Positions 1-12,810 of a stretch of 64,000 nt of DNA are shown here, in pieces. Numbering within the stretch: the first letter of the stretch is position 1; each line of letters begins with the position of its first letter. This DNA comes from Botryotinia globosa. Taxonomy: Eukaryota > Ascomycota > Leotiomycetes > Helotiales > Sclerotiniaceae. The position numbers and the translations under genes were made by a program. The stretch spans positions 2,542,001 through 2,606,000 of the forward strand of contig RCSZ01000004.1 in the NCBI GenBank assembly GCA_014898425.1. The letters are read 5' to 3'. The notes below the pieces were generated by a model that had not been told where the DNA came from, did not search any database, and was given only the letters and a program-made list of their open reading frames with translations.

Positions 1-95
1 CGGTATATACGTGTTATCTACGCTTGAAACGCCGAAATTTGTGAGCCTCTACCATGATCTTTGACTGTCATATTGAATTGTATCTAAATTTTGGA

Positions 96-2339
96 TCAAG
101 TAAGACCATCTAGATTCATCCAAGGTCCTCTACTCCAATCTAACTCATTCAACCAATCCAAATTCCCAAATGCTCCCACATCATCACCCATTCCATCTAA
201 ATCATCTACTCCCATCATACTCACATCCGCATTGCCATTTCCATTCTCACCTCGCAACCCATCACTACCATCCTCAACCAACCCAATCCCATTCCTCTCC
301 CCCTCCTGTCCCTGTCCCTGCGAATTCACACGACCACCAACTCGATGATTCAAAATCTGATCCAGAATTCTCTTCACCAATTTACTCATACGTCTACACA
401 ACAGATAGTTACCCGCACTCGGTTTAATCCACTCAAAAAAGCCCACCAATAAACTTAAATTCTGCACAATTTCCGATGTCGGGAGTTTGATCGTCGATTC
501 ATGCGGCGATTTCATCTGCTTAAGGATTTCTACACACAAGACTCCACTGGAGGGAACACCCGAACACATAAGCATCCAATCGTAATCATGATGGTGTTCG
601 ACGAAGCGATCGCGTTGGACCCAGCAGAGGACGGTCAGTTGGAGCATTTCGAGAGCGCAGGATACCATGGATTGGCCGGAGAGAAGGAGAGATTTGTGGG
701 CGAGTCGTTCGAGCGTGAGTCGTTGTTCGAGGTATGTGAGACGCAGACGGATGAGACGCCATAATACACTATCGGATATCAACGGGGAGTATACGTCGTT
801 AGGACGGTAATGGGTGTAGTAGGGGAAACTATCGTAGGTTTCTTGTAAACAAGCTAGGAGATCGGTAATGCGGGTATCGCTGATATTACCGGTAAGGGAT
901 AGTTCGAGAATTTCATCGGTGATTATAGTAAGATAGCCGTGGGCGCGAATGTACGTTGCGTTTGTCATTCTGCCTTCTTGATTCCAGCCATTGGCGTCTA
1001 ATTTCTCTGCAGCATTTCTAAGAGCTTCGGGGCCTTGAGCAAATATTTTTTCGTCAATGTCAAGAGGGAAGCGGAACCGTGTATAGCGGTAACTCAATGC
1101 TGGTGGACGACCTGTAAGGTGAGCAGAGCTTTTATCGACATTGAATATTATTGTAAATAAACGTCTTTTACATTCGGATAAGAATGTGACGGGTCCATCA
1201 TTATCCGGTTGGCGATGAAGACCAAGTGCCGTTGACATGCTGACCAAATCTCCTATCTGTCTCCAAACAATCAAACTCGCGTCGCCCATAATTACAGTAG
1301 CAATAATAAGATTTTGAGTCAAAAGTCCTACCATGACGGTATTGATGTAGTCCATATAATTAGACAATGTAACACAAGCTTGGATGCAATCTTTTAACTC
1401 TAGAGCGAAGTGTTTTCTGTCTTTCCTTTGCCCAGGCTGGGTTGTGAAAAAAGCATCTCTTTCAGATAGTGACAAAATGGATTGACATAGAGCCGCAAAT
1501 ATGAGTCCCATGGACTCCCATCTCATATTAGGTCCTGTAATACTGTCTAACCAAGGTTGGTAATCCTCTGCCTCCTGTAGATGATGCTCGGAGTTCCTGC
1601 ACAGATGCGTAGATATACGTTCCATATCATCGAGACGCCTTGGCTCTTTAAACTCCTTTCCCCATTGAGACCACAATGAATGTGCTATTTGTGCTGAAAT
1701 CAGTCTCGGGGTATAAGGACTACACTCGCCCATCCTTTCCAAAAACCATTTCAGCAAATGGTCACATGTTCGTTTGTCGGGCAGTTTTTGCAATATCTTG
1801 ATTCCGAGCTGGATTCGTGGGGATCCTCCAAATGCGTTTCCGGGTAGCATCAGGAAATTATGAGTCTGGAGACTATCATAAGATGGGAGTGCACCAGAGT
1901 CATTGGAGATTTGTATATCGTTGCCGATATTATCCCGATTTTCCTCGAATACAGCGGAGAAGTTTGTTGGGCCAAAGAAACCCCCGGATTGTATTCTTCC
2001 TGGCTCCGTGGGCCTACTATCGGGAGAAAGCAGATGGTCATGTGTAGATACAATAGAAGGAGTTGGAGTTGGAGTTGGAGTTGGAGTGGGGGTTGATAGA
2101 ATACCCGCAGTTTGTTCGTGCCCCCTACTTGTATTGGATTCCCCTGTAGGTGGTCGACGGGTCATAGGTGCTGAGAGGTATACACATTTTGCCGATGTTT
2201 TCCGTCGCTTACATCGATCACATACGGGAAGACTATGATCACAAGAAATTTTTGCTTTTCTGCATGGCTCACACGCGGGCTGTTTGCCATTTCGTCTCCG
2301 TGGGACAACTCCGTGTCCGTTCTCTCTGCGGATCGACAT
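96..2339 (-). CDS. Zn(II)2Cys6 fungal transcription factor
   Basis: Single-exon gene of 747 codons. The N-terminus carries a binuclear zinc cluster at about residues 23-53 with the order C-x2-C-x6-C-x6-C-x2-C-x8-C, preceded and followed by basic residues, as in Gal4-type DNA-binding domains. The last loop is eight residues, where six is more usual. A Thr-Pro repeat follows (about residues 85-95). The middle of the protein resembles the fungal-specific regulatory domain, including an RLFTIIFNVDKSSA-type segment and a GRPPAL motif. The C-terminus is Gly/Asn/Asp-rich and acidic and could be an activation region. The first ATG in frame is at 2339; the frame stays open upstream to 2369 but without an ATG. 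The stop lies 96 bases from the window edge. The target genes cannot be read from the sequence. The neighbouring esterase is about 1.4 kb away, and I see nothing that ties the two together. Confidence 0.9.
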   Translation of the reverse strand: MSIRRENGHGVVPRRRNGKQPACEPCRKAKISCDHSLPVCDRCKRRKTSAKCVYLSAPMTRRPPTGESNTSRGHEQTAGILSTPTPTPTPTPTPSIVSTHDHLLSPDSRPTEPGRIQSGGFFGPTNFSAVFEENRDNIGNDIQISNDSGALPSYDSLQTHNFLMLPGNAFGGSPRIQLGIKILQKLPDKRTCDHLLKWFLERMGECSPYTPRLISAQIAHSLWSQWGKEFKEPRRLDDMERISTHLCRNSEHHLQEAEDYQPWLDSITGPNMRWESMGLIFAALCQSILSLSERDAFFTTQPGQRKDRKHFALELKDCIQACVTLSNYMDYINTVMVGLLTQNLIIATVIMGDASLIVWRQIGDLVSMSTALGLHRQPDNDGPVTFLSECKRRLFTIIFNVDKSSAHLTGRPPALSYRYTRFRFPLDIDEKIFAQGPEALRNAAEKLDANGWNQEGRMTNATYIRAHGYLTIITDEILELSLTGNISDTRITDLLACLQETYDSFPYYTHYRPNDVYSPLISDSVLWRLIRLRLTYLEQRLTLERLAHKSLLLSGQSMVSCALEMLQLTVLCWVQRDRFVEHHHDYDWMLMCSGVPSSGVLCVEILKQMKSPHESTIKLPTSEIVQNLSLLVGFFEWIKPSAGNYLLCRRMSKLVKRILDQILNHRVGGRVNSQGQGQEGERNGIGLVEDGSDGLRGENGNGNADVSMMGVDDLDGMGDDVGAFGNLDWLNELDWSRGPWMNLDGLT

Positions 2340-3716
2340 ATGTATTGAGTATATAGAAATTTTAAACAATTATCGCATTACAATGATAGCTAGTTAACAT
2401 TTGCATGTAGGACCAAAAAGATATAAGAAAAATTGAAAAGATGTGTCGAGAAAACACAAGTTGATAGAGGAATAGCAATATCGTTCGGGACGGAGTTCAA
2501 CGTCGGCACTAGGAGCAAGCTACTAGCGATTTTAAATTAACCTTATTAATCCCATCCCATCCCGGCTCAACAATCTAATCATGAAAAAGCCTTAGCAACA
2601 TGAATATCGATTCCAAGCTCCTGGGAAATTGTCTGTATCGAGTATGTCTACACCGTTTCTAATTATCTTATCGATACTGAAGATAGTTCTTCAATATTCT
2701 GGTAGCGATGTTTCATTATTAGATGAATAGAACCACTCTCTATCATTTTGAGCAGGAGGAACGAGTGTTGTTGACGCCGTTGAGGTACAAAAGCTAATCG
2801 CATTGTTGATGGCAAAGGCCACATGGAGTGCCCGTCATATATACTTGTTTTGGAATATATTACGCGACTTCACTCATAGAAACAGACATTCCAAATCCCC
2901 ATTGGAAGCATTTTCTCCCATTCACATCGTTGTCAATTTAACCTCGGGATTTGTGCGTACACAGGGAGAGTTGTTGACTTCTCTAACCTAGACAGTCTTG
3001 GAAATCTTCACAACTTATTTGAAGGCGATCAATGTTCCACCAGGCCCAAAGCAAAGTTGCGATTGGCTCATAGGAATCCAAGCCCTTTTCTTCATACTCT
3101 TCATACTCTTCATCTGAAATCCTAAACCTCCTAGCACAGACAACAAACGGCATTGAAACGCACGGCATTCAGATCTCCATTTGTTTCGCAACATTGCCAA
3201 TCACGTGTTCTTGTTGAAGAAAGCATCTCCCTGTAAATTAAATATATGCCATGACTCGTGCGACAATAATACCTAGGTATTTCCTAATCGGGGTTTGATC
3301 GCGAGAGAACACTTGGGTAGAAGTGGCTTCTCTGGTCTTAAATTCTTCAGTCTGGACACGCCCCAGAATACGGATGATACACCACAAGTGCTTGAGTTCA
3401 GCCACTACACGGGATAGGTTCCATCGCTCGGCATATCGTACTGAAATAGGATTCGTGAAGAAATCCCAAAAACGGAAATGTAACGAAAATACTACAACGG
3501 GTCGTCTTTCATGATGATCGACTTATAGGGCTGTGGAATCTTATATAGTATCTATTTTCCATTGATTTCTTGGTATAGTATTCTTGCATACATCCATTCA
3601 TCCGTTAGTTAATCAATCCTCACTTAATTCATTTCAAAATACAAATCCCAGTACCAGCTGCGCTGTTACTATTCTTTCATTACCATTCATTTTCAGTTAA
3701 ACCAAATCAAATCAAA
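2340..3716. other. Intergenic spacer, regulator to esterase
   Basis: About 1.4 kb between divergent genes, so it probably holds both promoters. Only short unconvincing reading frames occur. One copy of the 8-bp palindrome ACCTAGGT lies at 3271-3278. I see no RNA gene or mobile element. Confidence 0.6.
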
Positions 3717-4773
3717 ATGTACTCCTCATCCCTACTCCTCTCTCTGGCCCTCACAACCCTAATCTCGGCTTCCACTATCTCCTCTCCCCACTACCCTCGC
3801 GCAAACTCCAGCACCTCCAGCACCTCCTCCGCCTGCGTTCCCGCCGGCGCAATCCACATGATCGTTGCACGCGCCTCCACCGAAGCCCCCGGTGAGGGAA
3901 TTATCGGCACCGTAGCCACCATGGTTAAAGCCTCTCTTCCCGGCTCCGACTCCGAAGCTGTAGATTATCCAGCTACACTCACGCAGTACCAAGCCTCTGA
4001 AGCATCGGGCGTAGCCGCCATGCAGAAATTGGTACAGGCGTATGCGGAAAAGTGTCCCGGGAGTAAGATGGCCGTCATGGGGTATTCGCAGGGTGCGCAG
4101 GTGGCGGCGGATGTTATGTGTGGGACCTCTGAGACGGGGTTTACTGGGAACACTCAGGCGTTGTCGGCGAATATTAGTAGTAATGGTGAGTTTGTATTTT
4201 CTTACGGGCATCTTGCAGATTCGCGAGGGAATTCGACTAACGGAAAACTCAGTCGTGGCAATGGTTCTAATGGGCGACCCATCCCACGTCCCAGCCGAAA
4301 CATTCAACGCTGGTACCGCCAAGAACAATGGAATTTTTGTCCGTCAAAATATTGCCGCCTGTCCTACGGAGAAAACAGTCTCCTATTGTGATAGTCAAGA
4401 TGAGTAAGTCACTCCCTCCCCATCCTACTTGTTCCACTCTCTCACCACCCCCTCCAAACTCCCCTCCCAAAAACCCACACCATCCAACCTAACACCTCCC
4501 CCCAGATACTGCGACTCCGGCGACTCCGTCCAAGTCCACCGCTCCTACGTCACCAACTACGGAACCGCCGCCGCGAAATTCATCACCGACAAAATGTCTG
4601 GCGAAACCTCCACTTCCACTTCCACTTCTTCCACTTCCACCAACGGAACCGCAGATGAAAAAACCGCGGAGGGTCTCACGCGCGCTGCAACTACGAGCAT
4701 GAACGGCGTTGCAAAGATGGGCGCGTCTTGGGCTATGCTGGCTGTCTTTTTTGGGCTTGGAGTTCTGATTTAA
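3717..4773 (+). CDS. Cutinase-family (CE5) secreted esterase, probable GPI anchor
   Basis: Three exons (3717-4185, 4253-4403, 4506-4773) give 295 residues. The two introns, 67 and 102 bp, have GTGAGT and GTAAGT donors, and a CTAAC branch site is visible in the first. A signal peptide covers about residues 1-18. The catalytic serine sits in GYSQGAQ (about residue 135). The Asp and His come from the conserved segment around YCDSGDSVQVHRSY near the start of exon 3. This is the serine-hydrolase triad of the cutinase/acetylxylan esterase family, which cleaves ester bonds in cutin or acetylated polymers outside the cell. Length is longer than a plain cutinase because of a Ser/Thr-rich tail and a final hydrophobic segment of about 20 residues, which suggests GPI anchoring at the plasma membrane or wall. 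Substrate (cutin or acetylxylan) cannot be decided by eye. Confidence 0.88.
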
Positions 4774-5694
4774 ATCTTGCCTTTGACTTTGATTTTGCTT
4801 TCGGATATCGTGTTTTCTATATTTTCTATATATTTTTTTACACTTACAGTAAGTGAGTGATAAGAAGATCCATATCGTATCTTTCTACGGGTGCTGGGAC
4901 ACAAAATAGGCGCAGGTGGAGGCGTAGAACAGGCGTAGCGGGTGATAAAAGGAAAGGGGTAATCGATATCCATTCCTTTTATTTCTATTTCTATTTCTAT
5001 TTCTCTCTCTCTCTCTCTCTCTCTTGATATTCACATCTCCATTCAAAGAGTCATCATATCATACTGCATACGATACCAAAAGATTGGTTGATCATGGATA
5101 TAAATACTTTGATATAAGTAGAAGAGAATTTCTTCCACACTCACTGTGAAATATCAAATGCATACAGTAGCACCACGAAGATTTCGTTGTGTGATCTTAC
5201 CATGATTTGATATGAGATGATATGTGAATCTGATAATGATAATGATAACAAACCAACCATCCAACCAGCTCTTGAAAATCCCACTTACCTAACTATCCAA
5301 CCGCAAATAACTCCATCATCTACCTATGAAACATATCAACATATCAAGATATCTCGTCATCAGAACCTCATCTCCTATCAATCAGCGCATAACCCTATCA
5401 CAGGCCCCCCGTGGACTGAAATATTTATATACCACCAATAACTTTCTTCTGTGATTTAATATTGAATATTGTAATGTGTGAAAATTATCAATACACTAGA
5501 AGCGATCTAATGTGCTAATCACAGCCTTATTGCCAAGATATACAGACATCCGCCCATTAATACCGAGGATGGATTTATAGCGCCTAGAAAAAATCCACTC
5601 CAGGCTCCAATAGCCACGCACCAGAAATGTCTACTCTACTTTACTCTACGCTCCACCCTCGTTACTTAACCGCTGGATGCTCTCATTTCAAGAC
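4774..5694. other. Intergenic spacer between convergent genes
   Basis: About 0.9 kb between the stop codons of the esterase and the K+ channel, so it holds two 3' ends. A simple-sequence tract of TATTTC units running into CT dinucleotides lies near 4977-5022. No credible gene is seen. Confidence 0.5.
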
Positions 5695-8505
5695 TCAATC
5701 TCTATGGAAACCCCCTAGGACTTCAATCGCATCTCTGTCTTCATCTTTGTCTTCATCTCTGTTGCTACTTTGAAGAACATCCGAGGTTGGGGTCGCGAGA
5801 GATTTACTCCCACTCCCACTCCCATTTCCCTCCCCGCTACTACTCGTTAATATGTGACTTTCTGTTTTCTTTTCGTCAACATCATCGAAGAATACAACAT
5901 GCCGTTTTACCCCTTCATCTCCATCATCATTCATCCCCTCATCCTTACTATCAAGCGAGCCACCTTTCCAATTCGAACTATCTCCGCCTCCACTCTGTCC
6001 CGATCCCCTTTTCAATTCTGGACTTGGGGTTCTCGGTCCAGGATGTGCAGGATAATGCAAATTGTGCTTCGCCTTCCTATGAAGATGTTTTTTCTCGCTC
6101 TCTATCCTATCCATCTCAGCCTGTTGCCCTCTCGTAATTCTTCCCTGTCGTCTCGTATACCTATTCAAGCTCTCACATAGTCGATCTAATACCCATTCAC
6201 TCTCGCTAACATCCGCTAACATCGGACTATCTTCACCAATCCAATCCCATTCGACCAATCCCTCATCTTCCTCTTCCTCCTCGACTTCCTTCGCATTATG
6301 CGTGCTGAATCTGATTAAGCGAGTAAACTCCACCCATTCCTCATAACTATATTTCTTTGGTTGATCAGCTCGTAGATCGTTCGCGACGCGCTTGATAGCT
6401 GTTGCTAATTTTCGGGCTAGATCATGTTCGCTATGTTCAGGAGGTTCCTCAATTTCCTCCACAACCTGGCCCAGAGAGGATTCTGGATCTGGATCGACGT
6501 CGTCAATTATAGGTATTTGTCTATCATCCGGATTTTGCACATCGAAACCGCGACGAATGCGCTTTTTTGCTTCTCTTTCGTCTGTCTTTTTCGATAACCA
6601 TGCATGTATTCTTGGGTGATTCATGAGAAAATCATGCCAAACTCCTGCTTTAGGCATAATCGTCCAATCAGCTAATGTAAATGTGCCACGATTAATGGCT
6701 GCTATAACAGTAGAACTCATATCTGAAATGAGAATCGTCATTGTAGGTATTGCAATCAAAGACCAAACGACAAAGAAGGGTTTCCCAGCATTGGATTTTG
6801 GTGCAAAATCGCCATAACCAATAGTTAAAAGAGAAACATAGCAAAAATACAAAGCCTGAAAGTATGTCAAGTCTTGTTCACGCTTTTCGGCTCTCCAGAA
6901 AACAGTAGCACCTCCGCACCAAAGAATTGAGAAGGCGAAAATAGACATTGATAGTGCGTAGTACTGCTTGAATTTTCGTACATTGGTTTGAATCTGGCGC
7001 ATAGCATCAAAACGATCCTTTTCTTCTCTGAGTAGAATTAATTTCTCTCGACGCTTAGTATGCTTTATTCGGGGAGATTTGTTTTCGGCGTGTTTATGAA
7101 GATTAGCGTCCCGACTAAGAGGAATGAGTGAATTATGTGTTAGCCCCGCTCCCCCTCGACCACCAGAGGAATAGACTCTCTTTTGATGGAAAGTGATGTT
7201 CTGGCCTTGAATATCAAAATGACCATACTGGTCCAGTGAAGGACGACTCGTCAAACCTGAACCGGAAGCTCTGGAAGAATCTCCAACTGCACTACGGTGA
7301 CGTATGTCAGATTTGGGAGGTAAGCCGAGACGGTCCCGAATCTCTTTCTCATTCGTGACCGAACGACCAAAGGTTTCTTGTTGTTGACGCATTGCATGAT
7401 GCTTGACAATCTTGTCCTGTGACATACCGGAAGCGAACTTGCGTAAACTATTGATCATAAGACCAAGGAAGATGATGCCAATGACAGCATATGGAAAAAG
7501 TAGCCCTCGACCAAGACTGTTATTAGGTACGAAGTCCCCGAAACCGACCGTCAATATTGTGACATCACAGAAATAGAGAGCATCAGCGTACTGAAATCCA
7601 CAGACTGTTTGATAAACTCCAGCTCCACCAGCTAACCATATAAAGAACATCATGGTCTGTAAGATCAAAGTTCTTTGATCGTCATCGAGTTCAAAATGTT
7701 GTGGGTAATGACCAAGGAAATAGCCAAGCATATTGATCATGAGAACCATTGACCCTACGAGATATAATGAAGCCGCCATGACTGCAGACCAGAATCCCTG
7801 GGACCAAGTTTGACCAGGACGAATAGGTGGGACGTACTCGTTCATAGCTAATAAGATACCAATAAGCTATGGAATACATATTAGAACTGAAATTGGTACA
7901 AGGACCTTGGACTTACGATGCCAGTAGACAGGTACCAGAAGATTATCGATAGAGGTAATGCGACGATATACCTGACCCTGCGCATAAAGTTCAGGAGCAA
8001 GAAAAGATTGCCAGCAAACCCGCATCCAAGAGAAATAGCATTCAGAATGATTTCCCTTAAACCTCAGATTAGTAAAATTCAAGAGTGTCTCCAGAGAGCT
8101 CCCACCATTGTGGATCAGGTATGCCAACGCCATTTTCATCAGCACCAAATGGCAATTGTCCATCATCAGGGAGATCAGCCCTCCATTTTGTAACCAGAGC
8201 GGAAATTGACAAAACATTTGCTAAGGGTCCAATTGTGGCAGCGATGAGAGGGAATGCGGTTGATGCAACCCACCAATCTCTATTGGACTATAGGTTAGTG
8301 CATAAAATTAAGTGATGAAGATGAACTCAACGAACTGTGGTAGATCATCCATCTTTGCTCGGAATTTGAATCTCCCAATTCTAAGTAGACCCGGCCCTGA
8401 CAGTTCATTATTCAAAGTGAGCCGACTACCATTATTACCGCCTTTGGGAATAGTGTGGCCATTGTTCATGAAGCTGGCTTCAGAATTGTTACCCGCCATT
8501 GTCAT
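5695..8505 (-). CDS. TOK1: Outward-rectifier two-pore potassium channel, TOK1 type
   Basis: Four exons on the minus strand (8505-8332, 8287-8106, 8055-7917, 7866-5695) give 888 residues. The introns are only 44, 50 and 50 bp, all GT-AG, and all reading phases agree. Two K+ selectivity filters are present: TVGFGD near residue 271 and TIGYGD near residue 513, each between hydrophobic helices. Several extra helices precede the first pore, as in fungal TOK channels (eight transmembrane segments, two pores). Residues after the second pore form a long hydrophilic, acidic cytoplasmic tail of about 350 residues. By family knowledge it conducts K+ outward across the plasma membrane. The N-terminal exon structure is inferred from splice signals and from homology to the family (the DPQW segment joined to ILNAISL). 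The symbol is assigned by family. Confidence 0.93.
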
Positions 8506-9730
8506 GGTTTATGGAGCGAGATCATCATGTCTCTGGCTCCTGTCCTACCTCTCAAGTTGTTGCGCTTGTGATTATTGACCGGCGGATTTTGTAATTGATT
8601 TTTCTTGAAAGGGCAGACTTTGATTTTCCTCACTTGCTTCTTTGCCCGGATATCTTATTCGAGAACTCAAATTGATATCGGCCGATGTCTTTGTTCCTTG
8701 GCAGTCCACCGAGCTTAACCTCGATTAGGTCGGTATATGTATCCGATAAGGGTGAATTGAGTGATGTACTTCTCTCAAGCTTTGAAATCCGAATATCTTC
8801 AAAATTAGAAGCGGTCAGCTGAAATCAACATAATAAGTACAAGTACACAAAAGAACGAAGAGAATGTAAATTAAACTAGGGGGATGATAGCTTCCTGGAG
8901 ATTTGATCGCCAACACGCTGCATGCGAAATGCCGGCCGGGGTATACATGCGGGCTAGATTACGTAAGGTCAACTAATGCATGAGAATGTGATCTAGATTG
9001 TTCCCAGAACTTCGATTGTGTTTGTTGAAGCTTCCATTTTGGGGGATTATGCCGGATTAGGATTGAAGATAGCAGCAATGTTTACTGTGAATGCAATTCT
9101 AACGGCTTGAACAAGAAAGGAGGGATTGTGCAGAATGCCATTTACATTGGAGTCAGGCAAAGATACTTATTAGTCTCTCTGTGCTGCTCGTCATTCATCG
9201 AGACCGACACAAATTGGCATATACAGAGTAGGTACACGAACCTTGTGCGGGGAAGCTGCTTGCGAAGTAGCAGGCCTCGCCCGGTTCAAATAGATGAAGC
9301 AATTTAAAGCTGTAGAAACATTTTCAGATTTGTCCAACACACTTCATTCGTTAGAGCTCAAGTATCCATACGTGTGACGAGTTTAGTCGTATGCCGACGA
9401 AATAAATGATAGGCGCTTCGTGGCTTAAAACATCCTGATTGGCGTTTAAATAAAGTTTCTTCTCGCATATTTTAGATCTACATCTAAATGATGATATAAC
9501 AAATGAAAAGGGTGCTCTCATCTACTCCTATTGTCGCATTAGTGTTGAGACGATGAGAGTAGCTTCAAGTCTCAGTGTCCGCTGACGTGTAAACAATTCC
9601 AAATGTACAAATTTTGCTTTTCTATTTTTCAACCCAACTGATATATACCCAACGCCTTGCCTTGCCTTCACTTGGCCCATATTTACTAAAGAAAAAAAAT
9701 ATTGTCTGGAGAGACAGAGATAGTATGTAC
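8506..9730. other. Intergenic spacer
   Basis: About 1.2 kb upstream of the K+ channel and downstream of the SRF1-like gene. Only short random-looking frames are present. I see no repeats or RNA genes. Confidence 0.5.
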
Positions 9731-11193
9731 TCATTCGGCCTCATCTCGGCCACCCACCCTTTCTACAAGCCTGATAGAACATTAGCAACGATGAAAAGAT
9801 ATACACCTCAGACGAAGAAACGTACCGGAATATGCTAACTGCAAAAGTCATCCCCCATGCGAGTAATGCTATGGTTATTATGGCACAGAGTGCTTTAGCT
9901 CTATGACATACCACACCATTATATCCCGTGTTTCCGACTTTACAGCTCCCGTTGTCATCTGATATGGCATCAAAAGCTAATGTCAAATTAGAAGCCTCAA
10001 GAATAATGAAAAAGAGATCTAAAAGAACGAGTCGAATTTTGGCTTTCGGCGCTCGAAGGCCTAAGGGTTTACCCGTATATTCATCCCAGGTCATGTAGAG
10101 AGTATACGGAATTGCAATCACATCTACTACAATTGCCATGGTTGTAGATGGACTTTGAGAATAGGAGTATTTATTCGAAAGATGATGAACCGAGCCTGCA
10201 ATACTCAAGGCGATTATTGAAGTTATAAGTACAATCAATCGAAAAATAAGGGGAACATAGGGGTTCATGAGAATGGTTTGCTAGATACCGTTAGCCAGTC
10301 ATTCATTGAAAAAGTAGAGTGTGGAGCCTACCTGCACGCGTTTCAAAAAGGTTTCCCGTTTCCTTTTGTTGTATATGAGAGATGTAATGTTATCATCATC
10401 GTCACCTTCACCCTTCTCAAGATCCCCGCACCATGGTCTTTCGTAACCGGGAGTTAAATTATCTAAAAATGACTGATCGACTAATTTGCGATCCTCTCCT
10501 TCGGGCACACCATACGATGATGCTTTGATAAAGGTTCGCCATACAGCTGCATTTGGTTGTATCCCAGCTCTGAGAATGACGGGTTCCGCGTCTCTAGCAT
10601 GGTCCCATTTCCTACCTCTGACCGGTTCGCGCAAACCTCCAAAGAAACCCGTCTCTACTTTCTTGTCGCTTATGGCATTGTAGGTATCGTCATCAGAGTC
10701 GACATATCCATCGAGAGATATTCTTCGCGAAGATTGAGTTGGTGTAGAATTATGCTGTGCTGAATGTATTCTCGAAGGGGTGGAAACTCTTTTGGGTTGC
10801 GATGCAGGCTCGTTGTCTTCATACGAATCTATCCAGGCTTTTGACAGGTAAGCTCAGGTCGAGAATTCGACTGCGGGCCAATGACTTACAAGGAAGGGAA
10901 CGAGCTTCTCTTTGAGCTGCTCGATTCTGTGCATGTGTGCTAGTCGTCGATTGTGTGTTTTGGGTACTGTAGGTCCTATGAGAGGCGGACGAGTAGGTTT
11001 TGGGTCGAACGGCATGCTGGGAACCAGCTCTCTTCTTCCCTTTCATGGCAACATTCTCCGATGAACCGACGCTCGCAGAATCCGAGAATTGATGCGGGAC
11101 TGTAAGGGAATCATGTTGAAAATTAATATTATATGCGTCGGATGGTAGTCCCAGGCCTGGTGTGGTCCGTGGCAATCTATCTGATGTTGCCAT
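9731..11193 (-). CDS. SRF1: SRF1-like regulator of phospholipase D
   Basis: Four exons (11193-10890, 10828-10332, 10280-9826, 9770-9731) give 431 residues. The introns are 61, 51 and 55 bp; phases agree and the last exon is only 40 bp. The N-terminal half is hydrophilic, Ser/Thr-rich and low in complexity. A conserved-looking block around GRKWDHARDAEPVI and PGYERPWCGD precedes the membrane part. Four hydrophobic segments follow, starting near MNPYVPLIFRLIV, with an acidic WDEYTGKPLGLR loop between the second and third. Length and layout match the fungal Srf1 family (yeast protein about 437 residues), a membrane protein that regulates phospholipase D (Spo14). The family call is from memory of that layout and is less certain than the gene structure. 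Confidence 0.78.
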
Positions 11194-12810
11194 AATACTG
11201 GGATATTCCCCGATTCGTGTGTCGCAGCGTTAAGGCGATGAAATTTTTGACACTTTCTTGCAATTCTTTCTTCCAGTCCTAACACGCGATGGAGCAACCC
11301 TGAACGACGCTTCAATCGCGGTCGACCCCTCTCCTATTCCTGCATTGTTGCCTTTCGTAATAAAAGAAAAGAATTGAAACACGAATTAGCTTTTGGATAT
11401 GAAGTGAACACGATAAGAAAGGAAATTGATTGATTGAGCGAGCGAGCGGAAAAGAATTGAGTAAATGAGTGTACGAATGAATGAATAATGAATTACAGTA
11501 GAAGAAAGAATTGAAGAAAGTGACAAGAGGAAATTAGAATTGAAATTTTGAATGTTTGGATGTTTGGATGTTTGTTTCGCGGTTAGGTAGTTAAAATTAG
11601 AGATGTACGAGTACTGACTGTAGTTGCAATTCTGTAGCTACGGAGTATGAATAAAAGATTAAATGATCTACGGAGGACCACACCAGCCCATTAAACATCC
11701 AAGGGATTATATGGATTATATGGATTATATGGATTTTATGGATTTTATGGATTTTATGGATTTTATGGATTATGACCATAAACGAAACGCTGCGAAGATG
11801 GGAGAGCAAGGGGGTCATATGAGAAGAAAATGGTGAGAATAAGACAATTCAAGGATGGGGGAGGTTATAAGCTTTACAAGGATTTTGGACTGGTGGGATT
11901 GTGAATATCTATGTGTATATATATATACCTTGTGTATACATACACATATATAAATATATGAATATATATAATTCATATATTTATATATATATATAATATA
12001 TACATATGGTATTCATGGTATTCACGATATTCACGATATTCATGGTTACCTAGCTAGGTAGATCCTCACGTGGCACTATATAAAGTACCTAGTAATAGTA
12101 CCTAGGTAGATATTACTTGCATCGTGTCGTATTTGTGATTCTTCACCCACTTCTTCCCTCCCCTCCCACCATCTCACCCACCATCTCACCCACCTCACCC
12201 ACCATCTCACCCACCAAACACTCAAAATACCTATCCAGCCTATCATCTCACTCCTCACTCACCTACCTAGTACAACTTCTATCTAGGTAGGTCAATCTTT
12301 TCGTCTCCCCCACTTGAAAAATGTCTGACTCCATGTACTGGTAGGTAGGTATCCGTACTAAAGTATTTATTCACTAGGAGGATATTCAAGGTTATTATTC
12401 TCCTGCGTCATTCTACCTACAAGTGAAAATGGATCTTATCTTAGCTCAGCCTCCATGAATCCAGGCAAAAAGCTTTTCGATTTTTTGGGGCTTGGGTTTT
12501 TGTAGCTGGATGTTCATCTACCGGTAGTTCTAATCAGTCAAAAAGAGAAAGAAAGAAAGAAAGAAAGATAAAAGTGCAAAACGTTACTCACCTGCTACTT
12601 ATAACCAGCACCATCTTCTCATCATAACTACCATACACACTCCAATGCAATCGAAGTAACAAACGCCATTTCACGAGCAGACGAATAACGCCCATTTTAC
12701 GTATAACGCCTAACGATCTTGTACGACACAATACCCATCTCGAGAATCAGAACTGTATAGGTAGTTGTATAAATTTTCCATCGAATTTTCTGGTCCACGA
12801 AGAACGAACT
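11194..12810. promoter_or_regulatory. Divergent intergenic region with minisatellites
   Basis: About 1.6 kb between the divergent start codons of the SRF1-like and mitochondrial KHE genes, so it should contain both promoters. It is rich in simple repeats: a 9-bp GGATTWTAT array (11704-11766), a TA-rich stretch (about 11910-12005), and 12-bp CCCACCATCTCA units (about 12164-12215). An ACCTAGGT palindrome lies at 12100-12107, with several related CCTAGGTAG-like copies between 12047 and 12290. Only spurious frames are present. Confidence 0.55.
11704..11766. repeat. 9-bp tandem repeat, two variants in blocks
   Basis: Three units of GGATTATAT are followed by four units of GGATTTTAT. The variants are grouped, not mixed, which suggests recent expansion of each variant separately. 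Confidence 0.85.

Noticed and set aside
3759..4328. Minus-strand frame of about 190 codons in the esterase gene
   Set aside because: It runs across the introns and exons of a well-supported gene and has no recognisable domain.
9235..9300. tRNA-like GGTTCAAAT with flanking stems
   Set aside because: The B-box lacks its final C, and no acceptor stem or A box can be placed.
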